The notes: a model not told the origin generated them from the sequence alone. A DNA stretch of 55,997 nt from an uncultured Clostridia bacterium (GCA_945873955.1 CAMCFA010000010.1:1-55997); one strand, 5' to 3'; positions 35,058 to 43,061 are shown, numbered from the stretch's first letter. Translations and numbers: made by a program.

Positions 35058-35630
35058 TTACTTAGAATTCAGCCCGAAACCGCTGAAGATCTGCGATTCG
35101 AGGTTGTTTGCGTCAAGGGACTCGCTGCTCTGGGTGCTGCCCATGAAAAGACCGGGCTTCTCATCGGCGGCGAACACGGACGGTTCAGACTGCTTCAGTC
35201 CCTCAAGGTACTCCTTGCCGCCGAGGAACTCGCCGTTCTCCAGCTTAAAGCCCTTGCCCTTGAACTCGTCCAGCACGGACTTACGCACCCTGTCGCTGGC
35301 GAACTTGTACCCGCTGAACAGCTTCTCGGCGGCGAAATCAGACTCCTGTGCTGTGAGCTTGGCGGTGAGATCCTCGGTTTCCTGCTTGTACTTGGCGTTC
35401 AGCTCGTCAAGCTGCTTCTGAAGCTCCTCGGACTTATTGTCCGCCTTGAGCTTCTCCAGATCCTTGTCCCGGGCGGCGAGCTGCTTAGTAAGCTCCTCCA
35501 GCTTGGTCTTGTCGGCGGCGGCAGCTTCGGCGGGAACGAATTCCTTGCCAACGACCTCCTTGATCTGCTTGGTCTGATCTGCGGTCAGCTCAATGCCGAG
35601 CTTCTGAATGAGTTTTAAAAGTTTTTCCAT
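35058..35630 (-). CDS. capsid scaffolding protein (GP20-type)
   Basis: 190 residues, almost wholly charged coiled coil in the middle (LEELTKQLAARDKDLEKLKA, KSEELQKQLDELNAKYKQET). A small C-terminal region ends at NLESQIFSGFGLNSK. This is the phage minor structural GP20/scaffold family that precedes the capsid gene. Confidence 0.9.
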   Translation of the reverse strand: MEKLLKLIQKLGIELTADQTKQIKEVVGKEFVPAEAAAADKTKLEELTKQLAARDKDLEKLKADNKSEELQKQLDELNAKYKQETEDLTAKLTAQESDFAAEKLFSGYKFASDRVRKSVLDEFKGKGFKLENGEFLGGKEYLEGLKQSEPSVFAADEKPGLFMGSTQSSESLDANNLESQIFSGFGLNSK

Positions 35631-35662
35631 GTGTAAAACCTCCTGTAAAATATGAATTAAGG

Positions 35663-35691
35663 TATATAAAAAGCACCCCGTTCGGAGTGCT
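35663..35691 (-). terminator. terminator-like hairpin inside the late operon (1)
   Basis: On the minus strand AGCACTCCG and GGGGTGCT pair (8 bp, one G-U) and are followed by TTTTTATATA. It lies directly after the 56-aa gene and 30 bases before the scaffold gene. Confidence 0.7.
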
Positions 35692-35693
35692 GA

Positions 35694-35864
35694 TTATCTG
35701 TGCTTACGCCGCTGGATCGCGGCGACGTATGTCTTGAAGCCGCTGTCCGGAGGATCAAGCGCGTGGAACGGCAGGTTTGCATAAGCGTTTATCGCTATTG
35801 TAGCCGCCGTTGTGACTGCGAAAACCGCCGCAAAGCGGTTTCTGAGGTGTCTGTCCTGCATCAT
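35694..35864 (-). CDS. small membrane-type phage protein
   Basis: 56 residues from an ATG ATG at 35864, with AGAAAGGAG upstream. A basic start (MMQDRHLRNR) leads into one hydrophobic segment (FAAVFAVTTAATIAINAY), then a soluble end with IQRRKHR. It is short but has a perfect ribosome-binding site and its own hairpin behind. Function unknown. Confidence 0.65.
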   Translation of the reverse strand: MMQDRHLRNRFAAVFAVTTAATIAINAYANLPFHALDPPDSGFKTYVAAIQRRKHR

Positions 35865-35891
35865 GGGTTTGCTCCTTTCTGGTTTTGAGTA

Positions 35892-35918
35892 TAAAAATGC
35901 GCCCCTCGTCTAGGAGCG
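35892..35918 (-). terminator. terminator-like hairpin inside the late operon (2)
   Basis: CGCTCCT and AGGGGCG on the minus strand form a 7-bp stem with a 5-base loop, followed by CATTTTTA. It begins right after the stop codon of the 47-aa gene. Confidence 0.65.
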
Positions 35919-35919
35919 T

Positions 35920-36063
35920 TTAATCCTGTTCGCTGTCGGTCACCTCAAGCTCAATATCCTTGAGTAGGTCGAGAGTGTCGGCAAGCTCTTTAGCCTTGAC
36001 CGCGATCACGTTCAGAGCGTCCTTGAGCTTATCGGCGTTTTCAGGGGATATGTTGATGTCCAT
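35920..36063 (-). CDS. small acidic phage protein
   Basis: 47 residues from the ATG at 36063 (GAAAGGAGGT upstream). The longer open frame to 36174 lacks a site and has unlike composition. Sequence is one amphipathic helix (NADKLKDALNVIAVKAKELA) with an acidic end. Unknown function. Confidence 0.65.
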   Translation of the reverse strand: MDINISPENADKLKDALNVIAVKAKELADTLDLLKDIELEVTDSEQD

Positions 36064-36093
36064 GGGGTTTACCTCCTTTCGGGGTAAAGAATT

Positions 36094-36115
36094 GCACCCC
36101 CATTGCTGGGAGTGC
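36094..36115 (-). terminator. hairpin inside the late operon (3)
   Basis: GCACTCCC and GGGGGTGC on the minus strand form an 8-bp stem (one G-U) with a 6-base loop. Its stem resembles the hairpin at 35663-35691 closely. The T tract is weak (AATTCTTTA). Confidence 0.5.
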
Positions 36116-36136
36116 GAAATAATAATGCAACTGCGA

Positions 36137-36349
36137 TCACAGTAGCTCGACATTTGATATTTCATCTTCGGCAAAGATGAGGTCTAAACCATCGTCACAA
36201 AGAAAACAGATTCCATCGCCCTCTTCGCCGTCCTTATAAGTAGCGATACAAGGCTGATAGCCTTTGCCAACATACACATTACCGTCTGTATCGGTAACTC
36301 TGGCTCTTTTTCCGTCCAGTATGTCAATGTTTCTCTGACAAATGTTCAT
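36137..36349 (-). CDS. small acidic beta-barrel-like phage protein
   Basis: 70 residues (RVTDTDGNVYVGKGYQPCIA, DGLDLIFAEDEISNVELL). The pattern of a basic strand, D-G-x-x-Y-x-G turn and an acidic last strand resembles small LSM-like phage proteins. It follows the minor capsid/toxin-like gene by 2 bases, so an immunity role is conceivable but unproven. Confidence 0.65.
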   Translation of the reverse strand: MNICQRNIDILDGKRARVTDTDGNVYVGKGYQPCIATYKDGEEGDGICFLCDDGLDLIFAEDEISNVELL

Positions 36350-36351
36350 AA

Positions 36352-37989
36352 CTAATCATCTTCTTTCTCTGAAACCGGGAATAAGTGATACCCGCCATCT
36401 TGATATCTGATTTGAAATCTTCGTGTCCTGACGTATTTTTGCAGTTTTCGGTCAAATGTAATGCCAACCGGGTAATCCGCAGTAACAAATTCATCGACAG
36501 TTGAGCTGTTCTTTTGCAATCTGAGCGTTCCCTTTCCAGAATACTCCTTGAATAGCTTTTCTGGAGTCACATCTTTGAAAAGTCTGCTCTTTGGAGAAGC
36601 GGCTTTGGTATCACCATCATACAGCCTATTCATTTGCTGCTTTACATTGTTTTTCCATTCAGGTGAAATGATATGCTTTTTCTGATTTTTCACATCAAGC
36701 GAGGTGTTGATTTTGCCGCTTTTTAGGTCGGAACGGAATTGTTCTTTCTGTTCCTCTTGCTCAATTATAGCACGATTCTTTTCTTCTGTCAAGCGAATCT
36801 GCGCCTCATCAAACGCCCGCTGCTTCCGTGTGACCGCCCCGGTCTTACCGGCGAGCCTGCGGTTATACCCCGCCACGAACGTCCGCTCATACTCGGTGTA
36901 CGTCCCCGCGGCATTGCAGAAATCCTCGTAGATATCCTTCTGCCGCCGCAACTTAATGCTGGCAGCGGTGAAATTCTCCTCGTCCCCGGCAGCGTCGGCG
37001 ACAATGCAGCGGTCTTTCTGCCTGCGCATAGCGCGTTCCATTTTCCGCATTTGCTGCTGAGCCTCGTATGCGGTGTACTTCCGCCCCTCATAAGTAAACG
37101 GCGGCGGGTCAATGTTCCGAAGCTCCTCCTCGGTGTAGGTCGGCTCGGATATACCTATTATAATAGGATAAGCCGAGTGACGGCAGTTGTAGTCCTCAAT
37201 CAGCGGCTTAACTATGCTGTCATACTGACTGTTCGGGAACTGGCGCCCCTGATACACCGCATGGGACGGACGTGCGCCGGAATGCGCCGAGATCTCCCAC
37301 CCGTCCGCGCCGAAGTCCTCCGCATTCTGCTCGGATATACGCTGCGTGATATGGGAAACGCTGGTCATAAGCGCCCGGCGAACAGCTACCTCCACCCGGT
37401 CGGAATGTCCGGATTCATAGTCAATCGTCCGCACGCCGCTTGCCGCCAGCTTGTTGCAAGCCTGCCGGATCGCGGTCATGTAGTCCGTAGCTCCGGTCAC
37501 GACCTTCATGTGCGCCGAATCAAGCTCCCTGCGGTACATATCCGTCATGGACAGGTAATACACCCGCCCGAAGAAGTCATGGTCGGCGAAGCCCAGCGTT
37601 CCGGTGAGGTTCTCGCACGCCCCGGCGGTTTCCTTTATCTGCGCCGCCATGAGCTTCTGAAGCTGCTCGTTATCCTTGAGCGGAACAGCCGCTCCGTCAT
37701 CAGCGCCTAGCATCTGCCGGTCAAACTCGTCGGACTGCGCCGCAGCGTCCCGGATCAGCTTGTCGATAACATCAGTGGAATCTCCGTTTATCTCGGCGAT
37801 CTTGGCGGCGATCTCCTTTTCGGACAGACCCAAAGACCGCGCCCTGTACAGCTGGTACTCAGCCGTGTCGGTGATTTTCGCGCCCTTTGCTATGCGCCGG
37901 GCAATGTCCCGCAGGATAAAGTCGGACAGATCAGAGTAGAGGTCGGTAAGCTCCTTTGGCAGGTTCTGGAGTTGTTGAGGTGTGAGCAT
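36352..37989 (-). CDS. phage minor capsid protein with toxin-50-like C-terminus
   Basis: 545 residues. The first 370 are the minor capsid 2 family of portal-associated proteins (LPKELTDLYSDLSDFILRDI, TRRVEVA-type helix, HSGARPSHAVYQGRQFPNSQ, YNCRHSAYPIIIG). A basic coiled linker follows. The last 105 residues (HIISPEWKNNVKQQMNRLYD, DEFVTADYPVGITFDRKLQK, FQIRYQDGGYHLFPV) match the pattern of the polymorphic toxin type 50 domain. That domain is known at the end of this phage family. Whether it is an active nuclease is unknown. It may be injected or act in DNA ejection. Confidence 0.82.
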   Translation of the reverse strand: MLTPQQLQNLPKELTDLYSDLSDFILRDIARRIAKGAKITDTAEYQLYRARSLGLSEKEIAAKIAEINGDSTDVIDKLIRDAAAQSDEFDRQMLGADDGAAVPLKDNEQLQKLMAAQIKETAGACENLTGTLGFADHDFFGRVYYLSMTDMYRRELDSAHMKVVTGATDYMTAIRQACNKLAASGVRTIDYESGHSDRVEVAVRRALMTSVSHITQRISEQNAEDFGADGWEISAHSGARPSHAVYQGRQFPNSQYDSIVKPLIEDYNCRHSAYPIIIGISEPTYTEEELRNIDPPPFTYEGRKYTAYEAQQQMRKMERAMRRQKDRCIVADAAGDEENFTAASIKLRRQKDIYEDFCNAAGTYTEYERTFVAGYNRRLAGKTGAVTRKQRAFDEAQIRLTEEKNRAIIEQEEQKEQFRSDLKSGKINTSLDVKNQKKHIISPEWKNNVKQQMNRLYDGDTKAASPKSRLFKDVTPEKLFKEYSGKGTLRLQKNSSTVDEFVTADYPVGITFDRKLQKYVRTRRFQIRYQDGGYHLFPVSEKEDD

Positions 37990-37991
37990 GG

Positions 37992-39353
37992 TTACTGCTC
38001 ACCCCCGAAAGCCTCCGTCATCGGCGGTAACATCTCCCGCGCCTTATCCAGCGGAACGCCGAAGTACCACGCAATGAACTCCTCCGCTTTGAGCATTCCC
38101 GCCTGCACCATTTGAAAGCGGCGGTTGAACTCCGTCCCGGTGTCCTCGAAAACGCTGTCGCCGAACTCTATCGCGCACTCGCCGTCCTCGCATTCAATGC
38201 CGTAGAACCTCGCCAGCGTGACGGTTATCTTGTTCAGAGCCTCCAGCACCGGGCGGAGCTGCCGCTGTATCTGGCAGACGGTGTTGTAGGTGGTCTTATC
38301 CTCGGACAGCACCTGCGTTGCCGTAACCAGCCCCTTTGACGAATCAAAGGTGAACGTTCCGGAGCTGACTCCAATCTGAACCTCATACAGCCGAAGTTCG
38401 GTGTTTATCTGCGCCCGGTGCGCTTCTTCACGGATAGCCGGGGCGTAGGTCATTATTTGCTGCTCCATGGTGCGTTGTCCGTCGCCGTCCACGTTCACAA
38501 AATAATCATCGGTGATTTTCCCGTTCTTGTCGAAGATACCGTTATCACCAAAAACTTTAGCTGACATCTTCCGGAACTCAGCCAGATATTCCGAATGTGC
38601 CGAATCTATCTCATGCAGCGTTCCCACCGAATTAGCGAACAACGAAACCGGCAGCTCGCTGTCGAGGTCTATGTTGTTGGCATACGGTGTGCGGAACGTA
38701 GCTATCATGGGAATGTCGGAGGGTATCCTGCCCTCTGGAAGGAGGACAGCCCAGCGCGGCACCTCCGTCAGCTCCACACGGTGGCGGGTGCCGTAAAGGT
38801 ACGCTGAATTCCGCACGGTGTGAACTCCGTCCGCGAATATGTGATGTTCCCGCCGTTCATAGACCTTGCCCTTGTACCGGATACGCTCAAAGAAAATGCC
38901 CTCGGTGATGTGTCCGTTCTCGTCCAGCGCGATTGGACGGAAGTCCCGGCTTGTTCCCACATCGAAGAAAATTTCGCCGCTGCTGACTATGTACGGCTTG
39001 ATGACCGTGTACCCGCCCACTAACGTCAGCTGCGTAATGCGGTCGAGGTTCGGGACAAGGTTCTTCTGAACGAATCCGTTCAGCTGCTCATCGGCGACCT
39101 CGAACTTGATTTCAGCGGTGACAAGCTGCGCAAGATATGCTGTCGAGGTGTAGGCAATCGGCAGCGGACGGAAATTCTTGTGTGTCTTTTCCATCGGCAG
39201 AGAGTTCTGGAACACGTTCCACCAGACGTTGGTTACTGATTTCATAGTAGGGCTTACCGCCGATTCCACCTTATTTAAATCTGCTTCTTCCATTGTTTCA
39301 CCGCCTTGTTTAAAGCCGTTTAAAAGGCTTTTTATTCTGTCTAAAACGTTCAT
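37992..39353 (-). CDS. portal protein (SPP1 gp6-type)
   Basis: 453 residues. The SPP1-type portal pattern shows VWWNVFQNSLPMEK early, then YTSTAYLAQLVTAEIKFEVA, VGGYTVIKPYIVSSGEIFFD and EVQIGVSSGTFTFDSSKGLV near the end. It forms the dodecameric DNA gate at one capsid vertex. Overlaps the terminase gene by 4 bases and is 2 bases from the minor capsid gene. Confidence 0.93.
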   Translation of the reverse strand: MNVLDRIKSLLNGFKQGGETMEEADLNKVESAVSPTMKSVTNVWWNVFQNSLPMEKTHKNFRPLPIAYTSTAYLAQLVTAEIKFEVADEQLNGFVQKNLVPNLDRITQLTLVGGYTVIKPYIVSSGEIFFDVGTSRDFRPIALDENGHITEGIFFERIRYKGKVYERREHHIFADGVHTVRNSAYLYGTRHRVELTEVPRWAVLLPEGRIPSDIPMIATFRTPYANNIDLDSELPVSLFANSVGTLHEIDSAHSEYLAEFRKMSAKVFGDNGIFDKNGKITDDYFVNVDGDGQRTMEQQIMTYAPAIREEAHRAQINTELRLYEVQIGVSSGTFTFDSSKGLVTATQVLSEDKTTYNTVCQIQRQLRPVLEALNKITVTLARFYGIECEDGECAIEFGDSVFEDTGTEFNRRFQMVQAGMLKAEEFIAWYFGVPLDKAREMLPPMTEAFGGEQ

Positions 39354-40606
39354 TGTTCTAACCTCACTAACCTCGGAATGTACCGCTCGAAGCTGTACTC
39401 GAAAGCGTCCAGCGTATCAATGTCGGAAGTACCGTCGTCAAGCCGAACCTCCGCGCCGATGACCTTATCGTCCCAGACAGCGCCCTGAAATGCGTCAATC
39501 AGGCTGCCGCATTCCTCGGAGATCAGGTTGAACCGCCCGCCAGCCATGAGCATGGTGGTCGCCCGGATACGGTCGTTAATTTCGCGCTTCAGCGCGTTTT
39601 TAACGATGATCCCCAGTGGTTTCAGCGCCAGCCGAAGCCCGGCAATAAGGGTCTGCTCAGCGCTGTCGCCGTACAGCGTCGGGACTATGCCGTACCGCTG
39701 CATGATGTCGGCACAGAAATCATACACCCTTTTGTAAAGCCCCTGCGGGGTCATTCCCGCCGCCGGGATATGCTCGGATCTCAGCGCGAACAGCCGCCGG
39801 TAGTCCTGCGTTATTCCACACGCTACAAGCGCATGAGCCGATTCGTTTCCGCCGAAGTCCAGACCGACATTGATCTGGTCGAGGTGAGGAAGCTCCGCAG
39901 CGCTGACGTTGTAGGAACTCGGATCGTCCGAAAAGACCTTGTATATCGCGCCCTGTGCAACCACCCACTTACCCAGAATAAAGCGGTCGTAAAACACGCC
40001 GGTGTACTCCTTTTTCAGACTTTCAACGTAATCCGCCGGAAGCGTTGTGTTGTCGTCAATGCTGAAAAATACCGACAGTAGATCGTCCACGAGCTTCTTG
40101 TTGTCGAGGTACTCCTTTTTAAGCCAGTGTGTCGGAACGTCCGGGTTGGTGGTGGCGAGCAGCTTCGCCCCCGGCGCTGAAAGACGTGACAGCAGCATGG
40201 TGAAGAAGTCCTTCGGGAACAGCGTCAGCTCATCGCAGTAAGCGCCGCCAAGCGTGATACCTCGAATCTTGCCCTCGGAACGTGCGTCATTTGCGCCCTC
40301 CAGCATGATCTTTCGCCCAAACAAAACGCCCTCCTTAGTGGAGAGCGAAAATGTGAAATGCTTCTCGCCGATAAGCTCCTGCAAAGGGAACAGGCAGTTG
40401 CGTTTGAGTGTCTGGAGCGACTTCGCGCACATCATATAAAGGTAGTCCTTCGGACGGCTTGCCACCCAGAACGCCCACAAAATCAGAGATATCCACGTCT
40501 TGCCGGAACGGACAGAGCCTTGCAGGATATTCAGACGTTTCAGCCTGTCCTGCTTGAACAGCCGCATAAGCTCGTTCTGCTTTGCGGTGAAGCCTAGTTC
40601 ACGCAT
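39350..40606 (-). CDS. terL: terminase large subunit
   Basis: 418 residues (PBSX/SPP1-type). ATPase: GSVRSGKT (30-37) as Walker A, GAYCDELTLFPKDFFTMLLS with the Walker B acid, and the coupling motif ATTNPD. Nuclease: INVGLDFGG provides the first acid and TLYGDSAEQ the next. It drives headful-type DNA packaging with the small subunit encoded upstream, which it overlaps by 8 bases. Confidence 0.95.
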   Translation of the reverse strand: MRELGFTAKQNELMRLFKQDRLKRLNILQGSVRSGKTWISLILWAFWVASRPKDYLYMMCAKSLQTLKRNCLFPLQELIGEKHFTFSLSTKEGVLFGRKIMLEGANDARSEGKIRGITLGGAYCDELTLFPKDFFTMLLSRLSAPGAKLLATTNPDVPTHWLKKEYLDNKKLVDDLLSVFFSIDDNTTLPADYVESLKKEYTGVFYDRFILGKWVVAQGAIYKVFSDDPSSYNVSAAELPHLDQINVGLDFGGNESAHALVACGITQDYRRLFALRSEHIPAAGMTPQGLYKRVYDFCADIMQRYGIVPTLYGDSAEQTLIAGLRLALKPLGIIVKNALKREINDRIRATTMLMAGGRFNLISEECGSLIDAFQGAVWDDKVIGAEVRLDDGTSDIDTLDAFEYSFERYIPRLVRLEQ

Positions 40607-41057
40607 TTTTCACCGCCTCCAGTATCTCGGCAAGAGCGCCCTCGGAATTGCCGGAAGCGCCGCCGGTCTTGCTGAACTCCTCGCCCTTTTTATTGATGAG
40701 GTAGAACTCAATAGCCGCCTGTGACGGAGCAATGTGCCGCTCACGGGTTTCCACGGTTTTCACACCGTTGACTATCTTGGTGGACTGCTCGGTGACGGTG
40801 TAGCCGGTCGCCGCTCTGATCAGCGCCTGTTCCACCTCGGCAGTGAGCAGCTCGCTGTTCTGGGACAGCAGCTCGTTCACTCCCTCGCAGCGGGACTTGA
40901 TCTCAGCTATCCGTTTTGCCCGCTTAGCCTCGTTGTTGGTAGATAAAAAAGCCTCGACAAGCTGCTGGACAGCAGATGCCGGAGCGGCGGAATTGATCTT
41001 CTCATGTTCAGCGATAGCCGCTCCAAGGGCTGCTATGCTCTTTTTCTTTTTGCTCAC
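40599..41057 (-). CDS. terS: terminase small subunit
   Basis: 152 residues (AEHEKINSAAPASAVQQLVE, RCEGVNELLSQNSELLTAEV, GASGNSEGALAEILEAVKNA). It follows the terminase_2-like plan in which an N-terminal helical DNA-binding part precedes a C-terminal segment. First gene of the late operon, behind a leader of about 290 bases with no gene. Confidence 0.82.
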   Translation of the reverse strand: MSKKKKSIAALGAAIAEHEKINSAAPASAVQQLVEAFLSTNNEAKRAKRIAEIKSRCEGVNELLSQNSELLTAEVEQALIRAATGYTVTEQSTKIVNGVKTVETRERHIAPSQAAIEFYLINKKGEEFSKTGGASGNSEGALAEILEAVKNA

Positions 41058-41144
41058 ACGGTCACTCCTTTCTCTGTTGCCGTTTAAATTCGTTTTAAAG
41101 CCGTTTAAATGCCCGATTTCCCGGTTGGTGGTAAAACTACCCCA

Positions 41145-41184
41145 GAAAAAAATACCCCCGCTTCTGCGTGATTTTGGTGGGTAT
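41145..41184 (-). terminator. T-tract terminator in the late leader, before terS
   Basis: On the minus strand ATACCC (41184-41179) pairs with GGGTAT (41157-41152), with two more G-C pairs inside, and is followed by a run of seven T. It lies between the putative late promoter (41257-41262) and the terS start (41057). Late transcription therefore needs help to pass. Confidence 0.65.
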
Positions 41185-41302
41185 ATTTCTTTTGCCGGGA
41201 AAATACCCGTTCAAATGCATTCAAAGGGGCTTCAAAAACGCCGAATACACTTTGGTAGTATAAAATCCCTGCCTAAGAACACCCCTGCTTCTGCGCGATT
41301 TT
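41155..41302. repeat. 21-bp direct repeat in the late leader
   Basis: Positions 41155-41175 and 41282-41302 share 19 of 21 bases with core GCTTCTGCG. On the minus strand each begins AAAATC and ends in a G-rich tract; one copy sits over the -35 region of the putative late promoter, the other in the loop and arm of the terminator. Confidence 0.7.
41257..41285 (-). promoter_or_regulatory. putative late promoter
   Basis: A TATACT -10 box (41262-41257, minus strand) preceded by TTT has GGGGTG at the -35 position, far from consensus. Such promoters need an activator. One copy of the 21-bp repeat begins right at this -35 position. Confidence 0.4.
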
Positions 41303-41304
41303 AG

Positions 41305-41321
41305 AGGGCGTGCTTCGCCCT
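41305..41321 (-). terminator. hairpin after the NusG-like gene
   Basis: AGGGCG and CGCCCT form a 6-bp stem with a 5-base loop about 30 bases beyond the stop of the NusG paralogue. It is followed by CTAAAATCGC, so termination would be weak. It separates middle and late units. Confidence 0.45.
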
Positions 41322-41350
41322 ATCCGTTCGGACATAAAATCCGCAGATGA

Positions 41351-41872
41351 TCAGAGGATATATTTCGCCGCTCCGGAGCTTATCAACGGAGTAGCTGGCG
41401 GAACATCAAATTCGCAGCCGAGCGTTACCTCGTAATGCCTGCCGTATATCGTGATGTCCGCCGTTGCGCGCTTGCCGCGCCTGTTGTACTTGATTATCCT
41501 GTGTTCCAGCCGTTTGAGATAACCGTCCGTGATGTGCAGCACACCCCCGGAAACATATCCCCGGCTTATTCCCAGTCCATGCCCGTTATTGCAAAGGAAT
41601 CTGATGTACTCCTCCTCGGTAGGACTGAGCTGTGAGCTGCTCAATATCCGCAGCGTTCCGTAGCAGGACTTGACCGTCTGCCAGACCTCCGGGGTGAGTT
41701 CCGTCAGGTCGAGGAACACATACCCGCTGAATAGCAGGATCTCCCGCTGCACCCATGCACGGTGTCTGCGTTCCAGAACGATCCGGCGGGGCGCGTATGC
41801 TGTGATACCCTTGTCGGCAAGCTGCCGGACTATCGCCATTTCCTTGCCGGACTGACAATATATAACGTACAC
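41351..41872 (-). CDS. loaP: NusG paralogue, LoaP-type transcription antiterminator
   Basis: 173 residues from a GTG at 41872. AGGAGGGA precedes it and the previous stop TAG is 1 base away; the open extension to 41986 lies inside that gene. The N-terminal NGN domain has VYVIYCQSGKEMAIVRQLAD, ERRHRAWVQREILLFSGYVF and LRILSSSQLSPTEEEYIRFL. The C-terminal KOW domain has GGVLHITDGYLKRLEHRIIK and NRRGKRATADITIYGRHYEV. The long insert-free NGN and the KOW ending match Firmicutes LoaP, which binds an RNA hairpin in a leader and lets RNA polymerase ignore terminators. It is the last gene before the late leader, where Mu has its late activator. Confidence 0.88.
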   Translation of the reverse strand: MYVIYCQSGKEMAIVRQLADKGITAYAPRRIVLERRHRAWVQREILLFSGYVFLDLTELTPEVWQTVKSCYGTLRILSSSQLSPTEEEYIRFLCNNGHGLGISRGYVSGGVLHITDGYLKRLEHRIIKYNRRGKRATADITIYGRHYEVTLGCEFDVPPATPLISSGAAKYIL

Positions 41873-41873
41873 G

Positions 41874-42422
41874 CTATCCCTCCTGCTCCTGCGCCGCTTT
41901 GCTGTTGATGAACTGAACCAGCTGCCTGTAAAGCTCCGGGTTCTCCTTTGACATAGCGTCAAAAATTTCTTCCTTGAAGCTCTCAAAAGCCACGTTCTTG
42001 AGGTTCGCCGTCTTAATATCGGTGGAATTTTTCAGGCTGACCGCGCGGATCAGCGCCGTTGCCTTGTCGATCAGCTTCAGCGGATCGGACTCTTTCAGCG
42101 AAGTATCGTCCATTTCCCGGACTGCCTGCAGCACCTTGTGTGCGATCAGCCGGGCAATGCCCTCGGTGGTGTCAAGCTGCGGGAACTTCTGCATTTCCTC
42201 TGTGAGCGCTCTCATGTTCTCGCTGGCAAGCCGAATATCCTGTATGCTGGCATTTAGTCCCTGTGCGTATCGGCACACCGCCGCTTCGGAAAGTGTGACG
42301 TTCGCGGTGTCCCGGACGAAATTGCACACATCACGGTAGGTGTAATCGCCGAGGATCATCTGCTCCACTGCTTCCTTGATGTCCGACGGCAGCGCGTCTA
42401 TCTTACTGTGCTTACGTTTCAT
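41874..42422 (-). CDS. Mu gp27-like protein (DUF3486)
   Basis: 182 residues. The N-terminus is KIDALPSDIKEAVEQMILGD with AAVCRYAQGLN, a helix-turn-helix-like pattern typical of DUF3486. A long helical part with IDKATALIRAVSLKNSTDIK follows. In Mu-like phages this family lies between regulators and the terminase genes, as here; a small-terminase-like role has been proposed for some. Gap to the NusG paralogue is 1 base. Confidence 0.8.
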   Translation of the reverse strand: MKRKHSKIDALPSDIKEAVEQMILGDYTYRDVCNFVRDTANVTLSEAAVCRYAQGLNASIQDIRLASENMRALTEEMQKFPQLDTTEGIARLIAHKVLQAVREMDDTSLKESDPLKLIDKATALIRAVSLKNSTDIKTANLKNVAFESFKEEIFDAMSKENPELYRQLVQFINSKAAQEQEG

Positions 42423-42426
42423 AGGC

Positions 42427-42747
42427 TCACCGCCTTATGCAGGGATCTGAGATCTTGCCGTTGAGGAACGCTATGCCCTTTGCGGACAATTTAGCTTCAA
42501 GGAGATGAAGATCCGCGTCGGCAAGGTCTGCGACCTCTTTGTGGAATTCCACGTCCCGGAGCTTGATATAGCCGCCCTCGTTGAGGTAGTTCACGCTGTC
42601 GGCGATCTCCGACGGGGTGATTTCCGCTCCCAGAGCGTATTCCAGCTCACGGATCTTGACGTACTGTATTCTCAGTGTATTTATAGCCCGCAGGACGCGG
42701 GAATTGTTATCCAGAAATTTCTCTCGTCTGACTCGTTCCATATCCAT
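42427..42747 (-). CDS. winged-helix-like phage protein
   Basis: 106 residues from the ATG at 42747 (GGGAG upstream); the GTG at 42756 overlaps the previous stop. RVLRAINTLRIQYVKIRELE and VNYLNEGGYIKLRDV read as a winged-helix DNA-binding fold. Found at the place of the small Mu-like genes before gp27. Partner unknown. Confidence 0.65.
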   Translation of the reverse strand: MDMERVRREKFLDNNSRVLRAINTLRIQYVKIRELEYALGAEITPSEIADSVNYLNEGGYIKLRDVEFHKEVADLADADLHLLEAKLSAKGIAFLNGKISDPCIRR

Positions 42748-42752
42748 CTGTA

Positions 42753-43061
42753 TCACTCCCTTTTCAGATTATCTATCTTCGATTCAAGCCGGGTCATCAG
42801 GCGAACAAAGTCGTTGCTGCGCACCGTGTTTTCTTTTAGGAAATCTATGGTGCTTTCGATCTTCTCGATCGACTTTTTTAGTTCCCGCAGCTCCGCCTTG
42901 CTGGCGTATTTCTCGTCGGCGTGTTCTATTTTCTCCTTCAGCTCGTCAACATCAGACTTGCTCGCACGGCTGTCCAGCTTATCAAAGCTGCGCTTCAGGA
43001 AGAACGAGATTATGCCTATGCCAGCAGTAAGTATAAGATTATAAATCATGTCGAAATCCAC
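42753..43061 (-). CDS. Mu gp26-like membrane coiled-coil protein
   Basis: 102 residues from a GTG at 43061, chosen because AAAGGCGGTGA lies 5 bases before it. The ATG at 43079 has no such site. One membrane segment (MIYNLILTAGIGIISFFL) is followed by a coiled coil of about 75 residues (SDVDELKEKIEHADEKYASK, MTRLESKIDNLKRE). The design matches DUF2730-like Mu gp26 proteins. First gene after the middle promoter. Confidence 0.7.
   Translation of the reverse strand: MDFDMIYNLILTAGIGIISFFLKRSFDKLDSRASKSDVDELKEKIEHADEKYASKAELRELKKSIEKIESTIDFLKENTVRSNDFVRLMTRLESKIDNLKRE

Noticed and set aside
36739-37710. 323-codon rightward frame opposite the minor capsid gene
   Set aside because: Antisense to a recognised phage protein; no promoter or ribosome-binding site, and odd composition.
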